In this document: positions 56,190 through 64,000 of the stretch, piece after piece | How positions within the stretch are numbered: position 1 is the first letter of the stretch | Layout: every line of letters starts with the position of its first letter | Source of the DNA: Candidatus Thioglobus sp. | GTDB taxonomy: Bacteria > Pseudomonadota > Gammaproteobacteria > PS1 > Pseudothioglobaceae | Direction of reading: 5' to 3' | DNA length: 64,000 nt | Assembly (NCBI GenBank): GCA_028352435.1 | Contig: JAOMMB010000003.1 | Location: forward strand, 1 to 64,000 | Made by a program: the position numbers and the translations under genes | Notes under the pieces: model-generated | The model's database searches: none | What the model was told of the DNA's origin: nothing | Seen by the model: only the letters and a program-made list of their open reading frames with translations

Positions 56190-56807
56190 ATGTTAACCAT
56201 TGCACTATCTAAAGGCAGAATTTTAGAACAAACCTTACCTTTATTAAAAAAAGCCGGATTAGAAATCGCTGCCGAAGAGTTAAACTCTCGTAAGCTAATT
56301 CTAGACACCAATCTTGATGATGTTAAAGTTGTTATTATCCGCGGCACCGATGTACCTGTATTTGTGCAACATGGTGCTGCTGATATAGGTATTACCGGCA
56401 AAGATGTTCTGCTTGAACATGGTGCTAATGGATTATTTGAAATGCTAGATTTAGGTATTGCTAAATGTAGACTTATGGTGGCTGCCAAATCTGAAAACTA
56501 CCAACAAGGTAATATTTTAAAAGTAGCAACCAAGTATGTTAAATCTGCAAAAAAATATTTTGAACAAAAAGGTCAGCCTTGTGAAATCATTAAACTTTAT
56601 GGTGCGATGGAATTAGCACCTGTGGTTGGTTTGTCACACTGTATTGTGGATATCGTCGATACAGGCAACACGCTTAAAGCTAATGGCCTTATTCCACTGG
56701 ATCATATTGAAGATATCAGTTCACGACTGGTGGTTAATAGCGCTTCATTTAAAACTAAAAATACAGCGATTAAATCTTGGGTTAATGCTATTGAGAAAAA
56801 CCTATGA
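56190..56807 (+). CDS. hisG: ATP phosphoribosyltransferase, short form
   Basis: HisG starts histidine synthesis from ATP and PRPP. The 205-residue length is the short HisG(S) form, which lacks the regulatory ACT-like domain and requires the HisZ partner; HisZ is not in this window. Typical features are [18 protein letters not shown], the [18 protein letters not shown] stretch and [14 protein letters not shown]. It overlaps hisD by four bases. Confidence 0.95.
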   Translation: MLTIALSKGRILEQTLPLLKKAGLEIAAEELNSRKLILDTNLDDVKVVIIRGTDVPVFVQHGAADIGITGKDVLLEHGANGLFEMLDLGIAKCRLMVAAKSENYQQGNILKVATKYVKSAKKYFEQKGQPCEIIKLYGAMELAPVVGLSHCIVDIVDTGNTLKANGLIPLDHIEDISSRLVVNSASFKTKNTAIKSWVNAIEKNL

Positions 56808-58096
56808 TCACTAAGCTTTCATCAGCTCAATCAGATTTTCAAGACAACTTAAGTAAGCTTCTTTCTTGGGAAAGTGTATCTAACAATAACGTTGCCAAAA
56901 CTGTGGATGACATTATTGCTAATATTCGTACTCATGGCGACAAGGCCTTAGTTGACTACACCAATCAGTTTGACAGAATGAGTGCTAGCAACATGGGTGA
57001 GCTGACCATCAAAGTATCGACGCTAAAAAAGGCGTTTGACACACTTGATGACAAGCAAAAAACCGCACTAAAAACAGCTGCTGATCGCGTTAATAGTTAT
57101 CATCAAAAGCAAAAACAAGCCACTTGGACTTACACCGAAGATGATGGCACTATGTTGGGCCAAAAAATAACGCCACTTGATCGTGTTGGTCTTTATGTTC
57201 CTGGTGGAAAAGCTGCTTATCCTTCTTCAGTACTTATGAATGCTATTCCTGCCAAAGTAGCGGGCGTTGAAGAACTTATTATGGTGGTTCCAACTCCAGA
57301 TAGCGTTGTTAACCAATTAGTACTCGCTGCTGCTTATATTTCAGGTGTGGATACTGTCTTTACCGTTGGCGGTGCACAAGCTGTTGCAGCCCTTGCCTAT
57401 GGGACGCAAACCATTCCTAAAGTTGATAAGATTGTTGGTCCGGGCAATATTTATGTCGCCACCGCGAAGCGTGTAGTATTTGGCCAAGTTGGTATCGATA
57501 TGATCGCTGGACCGAGTGAAATTTTGATTATTTGCGATGGAAAAACTAATCCTGATTGGATCGCCATGGATTTGTTTTCTCAAGCTGAGCATGATGAAGA
57601 TGCACAATCTATCTTGTTATGCCCAGATGCAGATTTTATCGACCAAGTTCAAGCGAGTATCGCTAAACTATTACCAACTATGGAGCGTAAGGCTATTATT
57701 GCAACTGCCTTAAAAGACCGTGGCGCCCTTATTCTAACCAAAGACATGAATGAGGCAATTGAGATTTCTAATCAAATCGCTCCTGAGCATTTAGAGTTGT
57801 CGGTTGAGGATCCACAAAGCATGCTTGATGGTATTAAGCATGCAGGTGCGATATTCATGGGTCGCCATACGTGTGAATCCTTAGGTGACTATTGCGCTGG
57901 TCCAAACCATGTTTTACCCACATCTGGTACAGCGCGTTTTTCATCACCCCTAGGTGTTTATGATTTCCAAAAGAAATCAAGCTTAATTATGGTGTCTGAT
58001 GAAGGTGCTAATGTTTTAGGTGAAATTGCTGCAACGCTCGCTGATGGTGAAGGCCTACAGGCTCACGCCCAATCAGCACGCTACCGAATAAAATAA
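56804..58096 (+). CDS. hisD: Histidinol dehydrogenase
   Basis: HisD oxidises histidinol to histidine with NAD, using zinc. The 430-residue protein shows [14 protein letters not shown] near residue 128, the [10 protein letters not shown] motif with conserved His and [20 protein letters not shown] near residue 350. Histidine genes hisG and hisD are linked here, while the remaining his genes are elsewhere. The stop codon is followed by a structured repeat copy in the same direction. Confidence 0.97.
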   Translation: MITKLSSAQSDFQDNLSKLLSWESVSNNNVAKTVDDIIANIRTHGDKALVDYTNQFDRMSASNMGELTIKVSTLKKAFDTLDDKQKTALKTAADRVNSYHQKQKQATWTYTEDDGTMLGQKITPLDRVGLYVPGGKAAYPSSVLMNAIPAKVAGVEELIMVVPTPDSVVNQLVLAAAYISGVDTVFTVGGAQAVAALAYGTQTIPKVDKIVGPGNIYVATAKRVVFGQVGIDMIAGPSEILIICDGKTNPDWIAMDLFSQAEHDEDAQSILLCPDADFIDQVQASIAKLLPTMERKAIIATALKDRGALILTKDMNEAIEISNQIAPEHLELSVEDPQSMLDGIKHAGAIFMGRHTCESLGDYCAGPNHVLPTSGTARFSSPLGVYDFQKKSSLIMVSDEGANVLGEIAATLADGEGLQAHAQSARYRIK

Positions 58097-58098
58097 CT

Positions 58099-58210
58099 GC
58101 GTCTTTTTCTCTTCTGTTTTGTTAGATTTTTAAAATTTTCAATCACATAGATTGACTATGCTTAATCAAATTTAATAAAATCTGCCTTACATAAGAAAAA
58201 AACACTTGTT
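58099..58210 (+). repeat. Structured intergenic repeat, copy 3 (after hisD)
   Basis: Beginning two bases after the hisD stop, this copy reads TTTTGTTAGATTTT, an inner hairpin CATAG...CTATG and AAAATCTGCCTTA, followed by an A run. The outer helix CTTCTGT/ACATAAG has one mismatch but keeps six of seven pairs. Compared with copy 1, paired bases change together. The rest of the hisD-ffh gap (58211-58425) has no gene. Confidence 0.75.
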
Positions 58211-58251
58211 ATTCGAATAAAACTGAATAAATTTACTCATTTCGATTATTT

Positions 58252-58304
58252 CTGAAATTTTAGTCATTGCGCTATAAGTCTTTACTATAACAGCAATATT
58301 TCAG
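58252..58304. other. Imperfect palindrome in the hisD-ffh gap
   Basis: CTGAAAT and ATTTCAG pair at the ends, and ATTGC/GCAAT just inside, with a seven-base bulge on one arm. An inner AT-rich dyad GCTATAA/TATAAC lies in between. It has no terminal T run and is unrelated in sequence to the three-copy repeat. Its role is unknown. Confidence 0.4.
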
Positions 58305-58425
58305 ATAAAAACCACTAAAAAGTGCCTTTTTTGACTTTAAATTAGTCTTTTTAAGGGTTATTAGGTGCTTTTGAATCTAGAAATATCGCGATTCGCATTA
58401 TTTGAGAAATTTTTAACAGTGATCT

Positions 58426-59847
58426 CTAAAAAGGAAATTTGTTTCCACCACCCATACCAGGTAATTTCATCTTGGATAGATCTGGCATACCCGTTGGCAT
58501 TTTGCTACCTTGAGCACCCGCCATTTTTTCCATCATTTTTTGCATTTTTCCGCCGCCCATTTTCTTCATTTGTTTTTGCATTTTATCAAATTGCTTTAAC
58601 AACTTATTAACGTCTTGTGGTCCGGTACCAGAACCTTTGGCAATACGGTTTTTGCGAGAGCCTTTAATGAGTTTGGTATGTGAGCGCTCTTTAGGTGTCA
58701 TGGAGTTAATAATGGCCACCATTCGTTTGGTGTCTACCCCACCCATCATTTGGTTTTTAACACTTTGAGGAATTTGCCCCATGCCAGGCATTTTATCCAT
58801 CAAGGCTTCCATACCGCCCATTTGCTCCATTTGTAAAAGCTGATCGCGCATATCGGATAAATCAAATTGACCTTTAGCCATTTTTTGAACTGATTTTTCT
58901 GCTTTTTTATGATCGACCTTGCGAGAAATTTCTTCAACCAAAGATAATACATCGCCCATGCCCAATAGTCGTGAAACAATACGCTCTGGATGAAATGGCT
59001 CTAGTGCATCAATCTTTTCACCAACACCTAAAAACTTAATTGGCTTGCCGGTAATATGGCGCACAGACAGTGCAGCACCACCTCGCGCATCACCATCAGT
59101 TTTAGTTAGAATCACACCCGTTAATGGCAATGCATCTGCAAAAGCTTTAGCTGTATGCGCTGCATCCTGGCCAGTCATTGAGTCAACTACAAATAAGGTT
59201 TCAATAGGATTGACTTGCTTTTGCAAGGCTTGGATTTCATCCATCATCTCACTATCTACATGCAAACGGCCAGCGGTATCAACTAACAATACATCATGAA
59301 ATTGTTTTTGCGCGTGTCTTTTCGCATCAGCGACTATTTTTTCTGGCTTTTGATCAATATTGGATGGAAAGAAATCTATTCCAACCTGTTTGGCTAAAAC
59401 CTCTAACTGCTCAATAGCAGCTGGACGATAAACATCCGCACTAACGACCAATACTTTTTTGTTTTCACGTTCTTTTAGATAGTGCGCTAACTTAGCGATA
59501 GAGGTTGTTTTACCTGCACCTTGAAGACCTGCCACCATAACCACTGCTGGCGGTTGAGTTTTAAGATCTAGGGTTTTGTTTTCACCACCGATAATATCGG
59601 TTAATTCAGTCTCAACTAGCTTGATAAAAGCTTGAGAAGGGCTAAGCCCTTCGCCAACTTTTAAGCCTAATGCTTTTTCTTGTACACGATCCAAAAAGGT
59701 CTTGATAACCTCAAGCGCAACATCGGCCTCTAATAAAGCTCGACGAACTTCGCGAATGGCCTCTTTAATATTAGACTGGGAAAGTTTACTTTTACCCTGA
59801 AGGGTTTTAAAACTATTGGATAGACGCTCGGTTAAATTATCAAACAT
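58426..59847 (-). CDS. ffh: Signal recognition particle protein Ffh
   Basis: Ffh binds 4.5S RNA and signal sequences and delivers nascent membrane proteins to FtsY. The 473-residue protein has the N domain, G domain with GLQGAGKTT near residue 108 and DTAGRLHVD, and a Met-rich M domain. It ends in KLPGMGGGNKFPF. The ATG at 59847 (MFDNLTERL) is preferred to an upstream in-frame start. It is divergent from the ypjD-like gene, as in E. coli. Confidence 0.97.
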   Translation of the reverse strand: MFDNLTERLSNSFKTLQGKSKLSQSNIKEAIREVRRALLEADVALEVIKTFLDRVQEKALGLKVGEGLSPSQAFIKLVETELTDIIGGENKTLDLKTQPPAVVMVAGLQGAGKTTSIAKLAHYLKERENKKVLVVSADVYRPAAIEQLEVLAKQVGIDFFPSNIDQKPEKIVADAKRHAQKQFHDVLLVDTAGRLHVDSEMMDEIQALQKQVNPIETLFVVDSMTGQDAAHTAKAFADALPLTGVILTKTDGDARGGAALSVRHITGKPIKFLGVGEKIDALEPFHPERIVSRLLGMGDVLSLVEEISRKVDHKKAEKSVQKMAKGQFDLSDMRDQLLQMEQMGGMEALMDKMPGMGQIPQSVKNQMMGGVDTKRMVAIINSMTPKERSHTKLIKGSRKNRIAKGSGTGPQDVNKLLKQFDKMQKQMKKMGGGKMQKMMEKMAGAQGSKMPTGMPDLSKMKLPGMGGGNKFPF

Positions 59848-59910
59848 TATTACAATCATTGAATCAAAGTATCGTATTATAGTAGCTTGTATTAATCCAA
59901 CAAGTTAAAT

Positions 59911-60696
59911 ATGTTTTTATCTTATTTCGCAATATCGGCCTATCTTGCTGCAGCCCTTTTGCTGATGCGTTTTTTTAGCCAGAATGAACTTAAGCATCCT
60001 CGCCAACAAACTACCTCATTACTTATTAGTTTTGCTATTATTGCTCAAACACTTACCTTTACTAATTTTTGGACGGCCGATGGTGTTGTATTTGGACTAG
60101 CAAATAGCACGTCTTTCGTTGGTTGGTTGGTGGCTATTTTGCTATTCCTTTCTTCTATTTCTAAACCTGTACATGCGCTGGGAATTTTGGTTTATCCATT
60201 AGCAGCTTTGTCATTGATGTTTGGTATTTTATTTCCAGATACTGGCAATAATCTCATTCCTTTAAGTATCGCTTCACATGTTTTTTTATCAATAACAGCC
60301 TACGCCCTATTAGCATTAGCTGTATGTCAATCAATCTTATTAAAAATTCAAGAGCGCCATCTTCATGATCGCAGTATTAATGCTTTTATTAATAAGTTGC
60401 CACCTCTGCAAACCATGGAAAGATTACTGTTCCAAAATTTAAGAATTGGTTTTTATCTGCTGACTTTATCTTTAATTAGTGGCTTTATTTTTATTGATAA
60501 TTTCTTTGCACAGCAGCTGATGCATAAGACTATTTTATCGATCATTGCTTGGGGTATTTTTGCAACACTGGTGATTGGACGAAGTTCTTTTGGCTGGCGT
60601 GGTAAACAAGCGATTACCGCTACTCAAATTGGATTTGGATTGTTAGTTGTTGCTTATTTTGGCTCTAAATTTGTCATAGAGCGCTTATTGTCTTAA
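59911..60696 (+). CDS. Cytochrome c assembly-family membrane protein (YpjD/CcsA-like)
   Basis: The 261-residue protein has about eight hydrophobic segments and the CcsA/HemX-like layout (PF01578) with conserved ASHVFLSITAYALLALAV and the C-terminal WGIFATLVIGRSSFGWRGKQA. E. coli YpjD sits beside ffh, as here. The reaction is unclear in bacteria; the fold suggests heme handling. It meets lepA tail to tail with 13 bases between. Confidence 0.85.
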   Translation: MFLSYFAISAYLAAALLLMRFFSQNELKHPRQQTTSLLISFAIIAQTLTFTNFWTADGVVFGLANSTSFVGWLVAILLFLSSISKPVHALGILVYPLAALSLMFGILFPDTGNNLIPLSIASHVFLSITAYALLALAVCQSILLKIQERHLHDRSINAFINKLPPLQTMERLLFQNLRIGFYLLTLSLISGFIFIDNFFAQQLMHKTILSIIAWGIFATLVIGRSSFGWRGKQAITATQIGFGLLVVAYFGSKFVIERLLS

Positions 60697-60709
60697 GCTG
60701 GTAAAGCTT

Positions 60710-62497
60710 TTAGTCGATATGAAGCACCGCTAAGAACGCTTCTTGAGGGATATCTACTCGACCAACACTACGCATACGTTTTTTACCTTTTTTCTGCTTA
60801 TCGAGCAATTTACGCTTACGTGAAACATCACCACCATAACACTTAGCTGTGACATTTTTCCTAAGCGCTTTAACATTTGCACGAGAAATAATTTTCACGC
60901 CAATACAAGCCTGGATAGCAACATCAAACATTTGACGTGGAATCAATTCTTTCATTTTCTCGGCCAACTCTCTACCTTTACGTATAGAATCATCACGATG
61001 AATAATAAGCGCTAAAGCATCTACAGGCTCTTGATTAATCATAATATCTAGGCGAATAAGATCCGATTCTTGATAACGTGTAAATTGATAATCCATAGAA
61101 GCAAAGCCACGTGACACAGACTTAAGCCGATCAAAGAAATCAAGCACAACTTCGTTAAGTGGTAGTTCATAGACCAACTGCACTTGTCTACCCATGTAAG
61201 TAATGGATTTTTGCATGCCGCGTTTTTCAATACACAAACTAATAACCGCACCTACATACTCGTCTGTTACTAAAATATTAGCAGTAATAATCGGCTCTCT
61301 AAACTCTGCAATCGCTTGATTATCAGGCATTTTAGAAGGGCTATCAACATGATGAATGTTGCCTTTAGTGTCTAGGATTTCGTAAATAACGGTTGGTGCC
61401 GTAGTAATAAGATCAAGATCGTACTCACGCTCAAGACGCTCCTGCACAATCTCCATGTGTAGCAAGCCCAAAAATCCTATTCTAAAGCCAAATCCTAAGG
61501 CATCAGAGCTTTCAGGTTCATATTGTAAAGCGGCGTCATTAAGACGTAATTTTGCTAATGCATCACGGAATTTTTCATAGTCTTCACCAGAGATAGGAAA
61601 TATTCCTGCGAATACTCTAGGTTGTACTGGCTTAAAACCTTCTAACGCTTCAGTTACCGAATTTTTAGCACTGGTAATGGTATCACCCACTGGTGCACCA
61701 TCAATGTTTTTAATGTTGGCAATTAAAAACCCAACTTCACCTGCTTTTAAACTATCAGTCTTAACACGTTTAGGCGTGAATACACCAACTTCATCGACTG
61801 AATGCTCGTCGCCATTTGAGAAAATCTTGATCTTCGTTTTGGCTTTAATTTCACCATCAATCACACGAATTAACGATACAACACCTAAATAGTTATCAAA
61901 CCATGAATCAATGATAAGGGCTTTAATAGGTGCTTCAATTTCACCTTCAGGTGCAGGTATTTTTTCAACAATTTGCTCTAGAATATCTTGGATTCCAATG
62001 CCAGATTTGGCACTAGCATGCACCGCATCAGTCGCTTCAATACCAATAACATCTTCAATTTCTTCAATGACACGTTCTGGCTCTGCCGCAGGAAGATCAA
62101 TCTTATTTAAAACAGCAACTACTTCCAAACCTTGCTCAAGAGCGGTATAACAATTAGCCACTGTTTGAGCTTCGACGCCTTGTGAGGCATCAACAATTAA
62201 TAAAGCACCTTCGCAAGCAGACAATGAGCGAGAAACTTCATAGGAGAAATCAACGTGACCCGGAGTGTCAATAAAGTTTAGCTGGTAAATTTCACCATTA
62301 TTTGCCTTATAGTCTAGTGTCACACTTTGAGATTTGATTGTGATACCACGCTCTTTCTCAATATCCATTGAATCAAGCACTTGCGCGGACATTTCACGAT
62401 CACTCAGGCCGCCACAAAATTGGATAAACCGATCAGCAATAGTAGATTTACCATGATCAATATGGGCAATAATTGAAAAATTACGGATGTTCTTCAT
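60710..62497 (-). CDS. lepA: Elongation factor 4 (LepA)
   Basis: EF4 is a translational GTPase that back-translocates or assists ribosome function. At 595 residues it shows the P-loop [13 protein letters not shown] near residue 10, DTPGHVDFS and [11 protein letters not shown], and the LepA-specific C-terminal domain with [18 protein letters not shown]. It is divergent from the peroxiredoxin gene with a 44-base gap. Confidence 0.97.
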   Translation of the reverse strand: MKNIRNFSIIAHIDHGKSTIADRFIQFCGGLSDREMSAQVLDSMDIEKERGITIKSQSVTLDYKANNGEIYQLNFIDTPGHVDFSYEVSRSLSACEGALLIVDASQGVEAQTVANCYTALEQGLEVVAVLNKIDLPAAEPERVIEEIEDVIGIEATDAVHASAKSGIGIQDILEQIVEKIPAPEGEIEAPIKALIIDSWFDNYLGVVSLIRVIDGEIKAKTKIKIFSNGDEHSVDEVGVFTPKRVKTDSLKAGEVGFLIANIKNIDGAPVGDTITSAKNSVTEALEGFKPVQPRVFAGIFPISGEDYEKFRDALAKLRLNDAALQYEPESSDALGFGFRIGFLGLLHMEIVQERLEREYDLDLITTAPTVIYEILDTKGNIHHVDSPSKMPDNQAIAEFREPIITANILVTDEYVGAVISLCIEKRGMQKSITYMGRQVQLVYELPLNEVVLDFFDRLKSVSRGFASMDYQFTRYQESDLIRLDIMINQEPVDALALIIHRDDSIRKGRELAEKMKELIPRQMFDVAIQACIGVKIISRANVKALRKNVTAKCYGGDVSRKRKLLDKQKKGKKRMRSVGRVDIPQEAFLAVLHID

Positions 62498-62541
62498 GAA
62501 GGTGATAAAATCAAGGTTTTAAACAGCTCATTATACAAGCA

Positions 62542-62991
62542 ATGAATAAAGTTCAATCCATTACCTGCTCTGCAACTAGTAATTTAGACGTTAACATTCC
62601 TGACCCACAAGGGCGCAATATTATTTTGTATTTCTACCCCAAAGATGCTACCCCAGGCTGTACCACTGAAGGTCAAGATTTTAGGGATAACCATCAAGCC
62701 TTTGTCGACGCAAATGCCGTCATTTATGGTGTATCAAAAGACACTTTGACGAAACATGAGAAATTTAAAGCCAAACAAGTATTTCCATTTGAGCTAATCT
62801 CTGATGAAGAAGGTGAGTTATGCGAAGCCTTCAAAGTATGGCAGTTGAAAAAATTCATGGGCAGAGAGTATATGGGGATCGTGCGCTCCACCTTTATTAT
62901 CAACCCTGAAGGCGATATCCTTAAATCTTGGGACAAGGTTAGAGTTAAAGGTCATGTTAATGAGGTCTTGGAAGCGCTTGAGTCTCTATGA
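62542..62991 (+). CDS. bcp: Thiol peroxidase of the BCP family (peroxiredoxin)
   Basis: The 149-residue protein reduces peroxides through Cys40 in YPKDATPGCTTEGQDF, the peroxidatic cysteine of the AhpC/TSA BCP subfamily. The FELISDEEGELCEAF segment with a second Cys and the C-terminal VRSTFIINPEGDI agree. It stands 36 bases before a second, very similar gene, so the two form a tandem duplication. Confidence 0.92.
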   Translation: MNKVQSITCSATSNLDVNIPDPQGRNIILYFYPKDATPGCTTEGQDFRDNHQAFVDANAVIYGVSKDTLTKHEKFKAKQVFPFELISDEEGELCEAFKVWQLKKFMGREYMGIVRSTFIINPEGDILKSWDKVRVKGHVNEVLEALESL

Positions 62992-63027
62992 TAAAATAAG
63001 CCTTTATCAATTTAAGTATCAACCACT

Positions 63028-63478
63028 ATGAGCAAAGTTCAAACAATTAACTGCAAAGCAACCAGTAATTTAGATATTAGCATTCCCGATGCAAAAGGAC
63101 GCAACATTGTGTTGTATTTTTATCCTAAAGATGCCACTTCAGGCTGTACGCTTGAAGGCCAAGATTTTAGGGATAACCATCAAGCTTTTGTCGATGCAAA
63201 TTGCGTGATCTATGGCGTGTCAAAAGATAGTATGGCTAGCCATGAAAAATTCAAAAAAAATCAATCATTTCCATTTGAACTAATTGCTGATGAAGACGGC
63301 ACACTATGTGAGGCATTTGGTGCTTGGCAGTTAAAGTCTGGAAATGGCGAACAAAAAAATGGGTATTGTGCGCTCAACTTTTATCGTTCATACAAATGGT
63401 GACATCTTAAAATCTTGGGACAAGGTTGCAGTAGGCGGTCATGTCGAAGCAGTATTAGCAGAGGTTCAATCACTATGA
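63028..63478 (+). pseudogene. Second BCP-type peroxiredoxin with an A7 frameshift
   Basis: The start (MSKVQTINCKATSNLDISIP) and the peroxidatic Cys40 in KDATSGCTLEGQDF match the preceding gene. The open frame then ends early at 63402 with an unrelated tail. In another frame from the run of seven A at 63353-63359, the sequence continues as [16 protein letters not shown] to a stop at 63478, just like the first copy. Removing one A restores a full protein of about 150 residues. This may be a true frameshift, a slippage site or a sequencing error. The stop overlaps ubiG as ATGA. Confidence 0.82.
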
Positions 63479-64000
63479 GTAATGTAGATTTTAACGAAGT
63501 TGATAAGTTTGCCGCGTTAGCCTCTCGCTGGTGGGACAAAAATTCAGAATTTAAACCACTTCATGACATTAACCCTTTGCGCCTTGATTATATTAAAGAG
63601 CGTTGCAACAACTCTCTAGAGAACTTAAATATTCTAGATGTGGGTTGTGGTGGCGGCATTCTTACTGAGGCTATGAGCGAGCAAGGTGCAAAAGTAACTG
63701 GCATTGATATGGCAGAAGCTGGACTGGAAGTAGCCAAGTTGCACTTATTAGAATCTGGATTAGAAGTTGATTATCAAAAGATTCCAGTAGAAGAGTTGGC
63801 CAAAACCCATGCTGGGCAGTTTGATGTAGTGACTTGTTTAGAAATGTTGGAACACGTTCCTGATCCAAGCTCTATTATTAAGGCTTGTGCTACTTTGGTT
63901 AAACCAGGTGGCCAAGTATTCTTATCAACCCTTAATCGTAACGCCAAGTCGTACTTGTTTGCGATCATTGGCGCTGAGTATGTTTTAAAACTTCTACCTC
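63475..64000 (+). CDS. ubiG: Ubiquinone biosynthesis O-methyltransferase UbiG (partial)
   Basis: UbiG does both O-methylation steps of ubiquinone synthesis. The visible 175 residues begin [20 protein letters not shown] and carry motif [15 protein letters not shown] near residue 55, [11 protein letters not shown] and the [14 protein letters not shown] segment. The ATG overlaps the peroxiredoxin stop codon by four bases. The gene runs off the end of the window, so its 3' end is not seen. Confidence 0.95.
   Translation, partial: MSNVDFNEVDKFAALASRWWDKNSEFKPLHDINPLRLDYIKERCNNSLENLNILDVGCGGGILTEAMSEQGAKVTGIDMAEAGLEVAKLHLLESGLEVDYQKIPVEELAKTHAGQFDVVTCLEMLEHVPDPSSIIKACATLVKPGGQVFLSTLNRNAKSYLFAIIGAEYVLKLLP

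Noticed and set aside
63028-63402. Short 124-residue peroxiredoxin as a genuine protein
   Set aside because: Its tail does not match the family, while the other frame restores the expected C terminus.

Overview
The window is a compact, AT-rich bacterial chromosome segment with a gammaproteobacterial gene set: the complete isc operon with IscR, the Uup, UvrC, SlyD, LepA and IhfB proteins, and a short-form HisG. Gene content and flavour (tandem small c-type cytochromes, a SoxW-like double thioredoxin, a secreted rhodanese/metallo-beta-lactamase fusion, a DUF302 protein) suggest a marine sulfur oxidiser of the SUP05 / Candidatus Thioglobus / bivalve-symbiont group. This is inference: no decisive Sox, Dsr or carbon-fixation gene lies in the window.

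Layout. 1-4540: groEL 3' end, parE-queC, acpP and fabF. 4557-10443: a small membrane protein, prlC, tRNA-Ser, metG and apbC/mrp. 10447-16990: an unknown protein, then the iscR-iscS-iscU-iscA-hscB-hscA-fdx operon behind a double IscR box, with cysE upstream. 17101-23746: a tightly overlapping minus-strand run (lysC, ilvE, zinc-finger protein, aroK, tolC-like, M61 peptidase, ttcA). 23794-32416: an O-antigen-ligase/TPR protein, then an RND exporter with its DUF1302 and DUF1329 partners. 32624-37133: M48 peptidase, two related cytochromes c, rsgA, an N-acyltransferase and DUF938. 37135-40372: three exported proteins likely to act in periplasmic sulfur or redox chemistry. 40439-43411: small conserved or unknown proteins and a decayed sugar-epimerase tail beside tRNA-Lys. 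43595-49450: ihfB, rpsA, cmk, lysS, a TPR protein, yjbQ and ccmH. 49513-64000: uup, HAD, SMR, a 58-residue membrane protein, uvrC, mlaC, murA, hisG, hisD, ffh, ypjD, lepA, two tandem peroxiredoxins (the second frameshifted) and the start of ubiG.

The most notable unexplained signal is a roughly 110-base structured repeat present three times (about 7080-7194, 10890-11002 and 58099-58210). Each copy starts within a few bases of the stop codon of a different gene (metG, fdx, hisD), in the same orientation as that gene. The three copies differ in sequence, but their predicted helices are kept by paired changes. This looks like a dispersed 3'-UTR RNA element or a palindromic mobile repeat. Other items worth a look are the rpsA leader hairpins, the degenerate metal site in the rhodanese-MBL protein, the Asn-rich exported DUF302 protein and the A7 frameshift in the second peroxiredoxin.

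Most genes are ordinary housekeeping loci. Functional calls come from motifs and family resemblance read by eye, and no database search was run.
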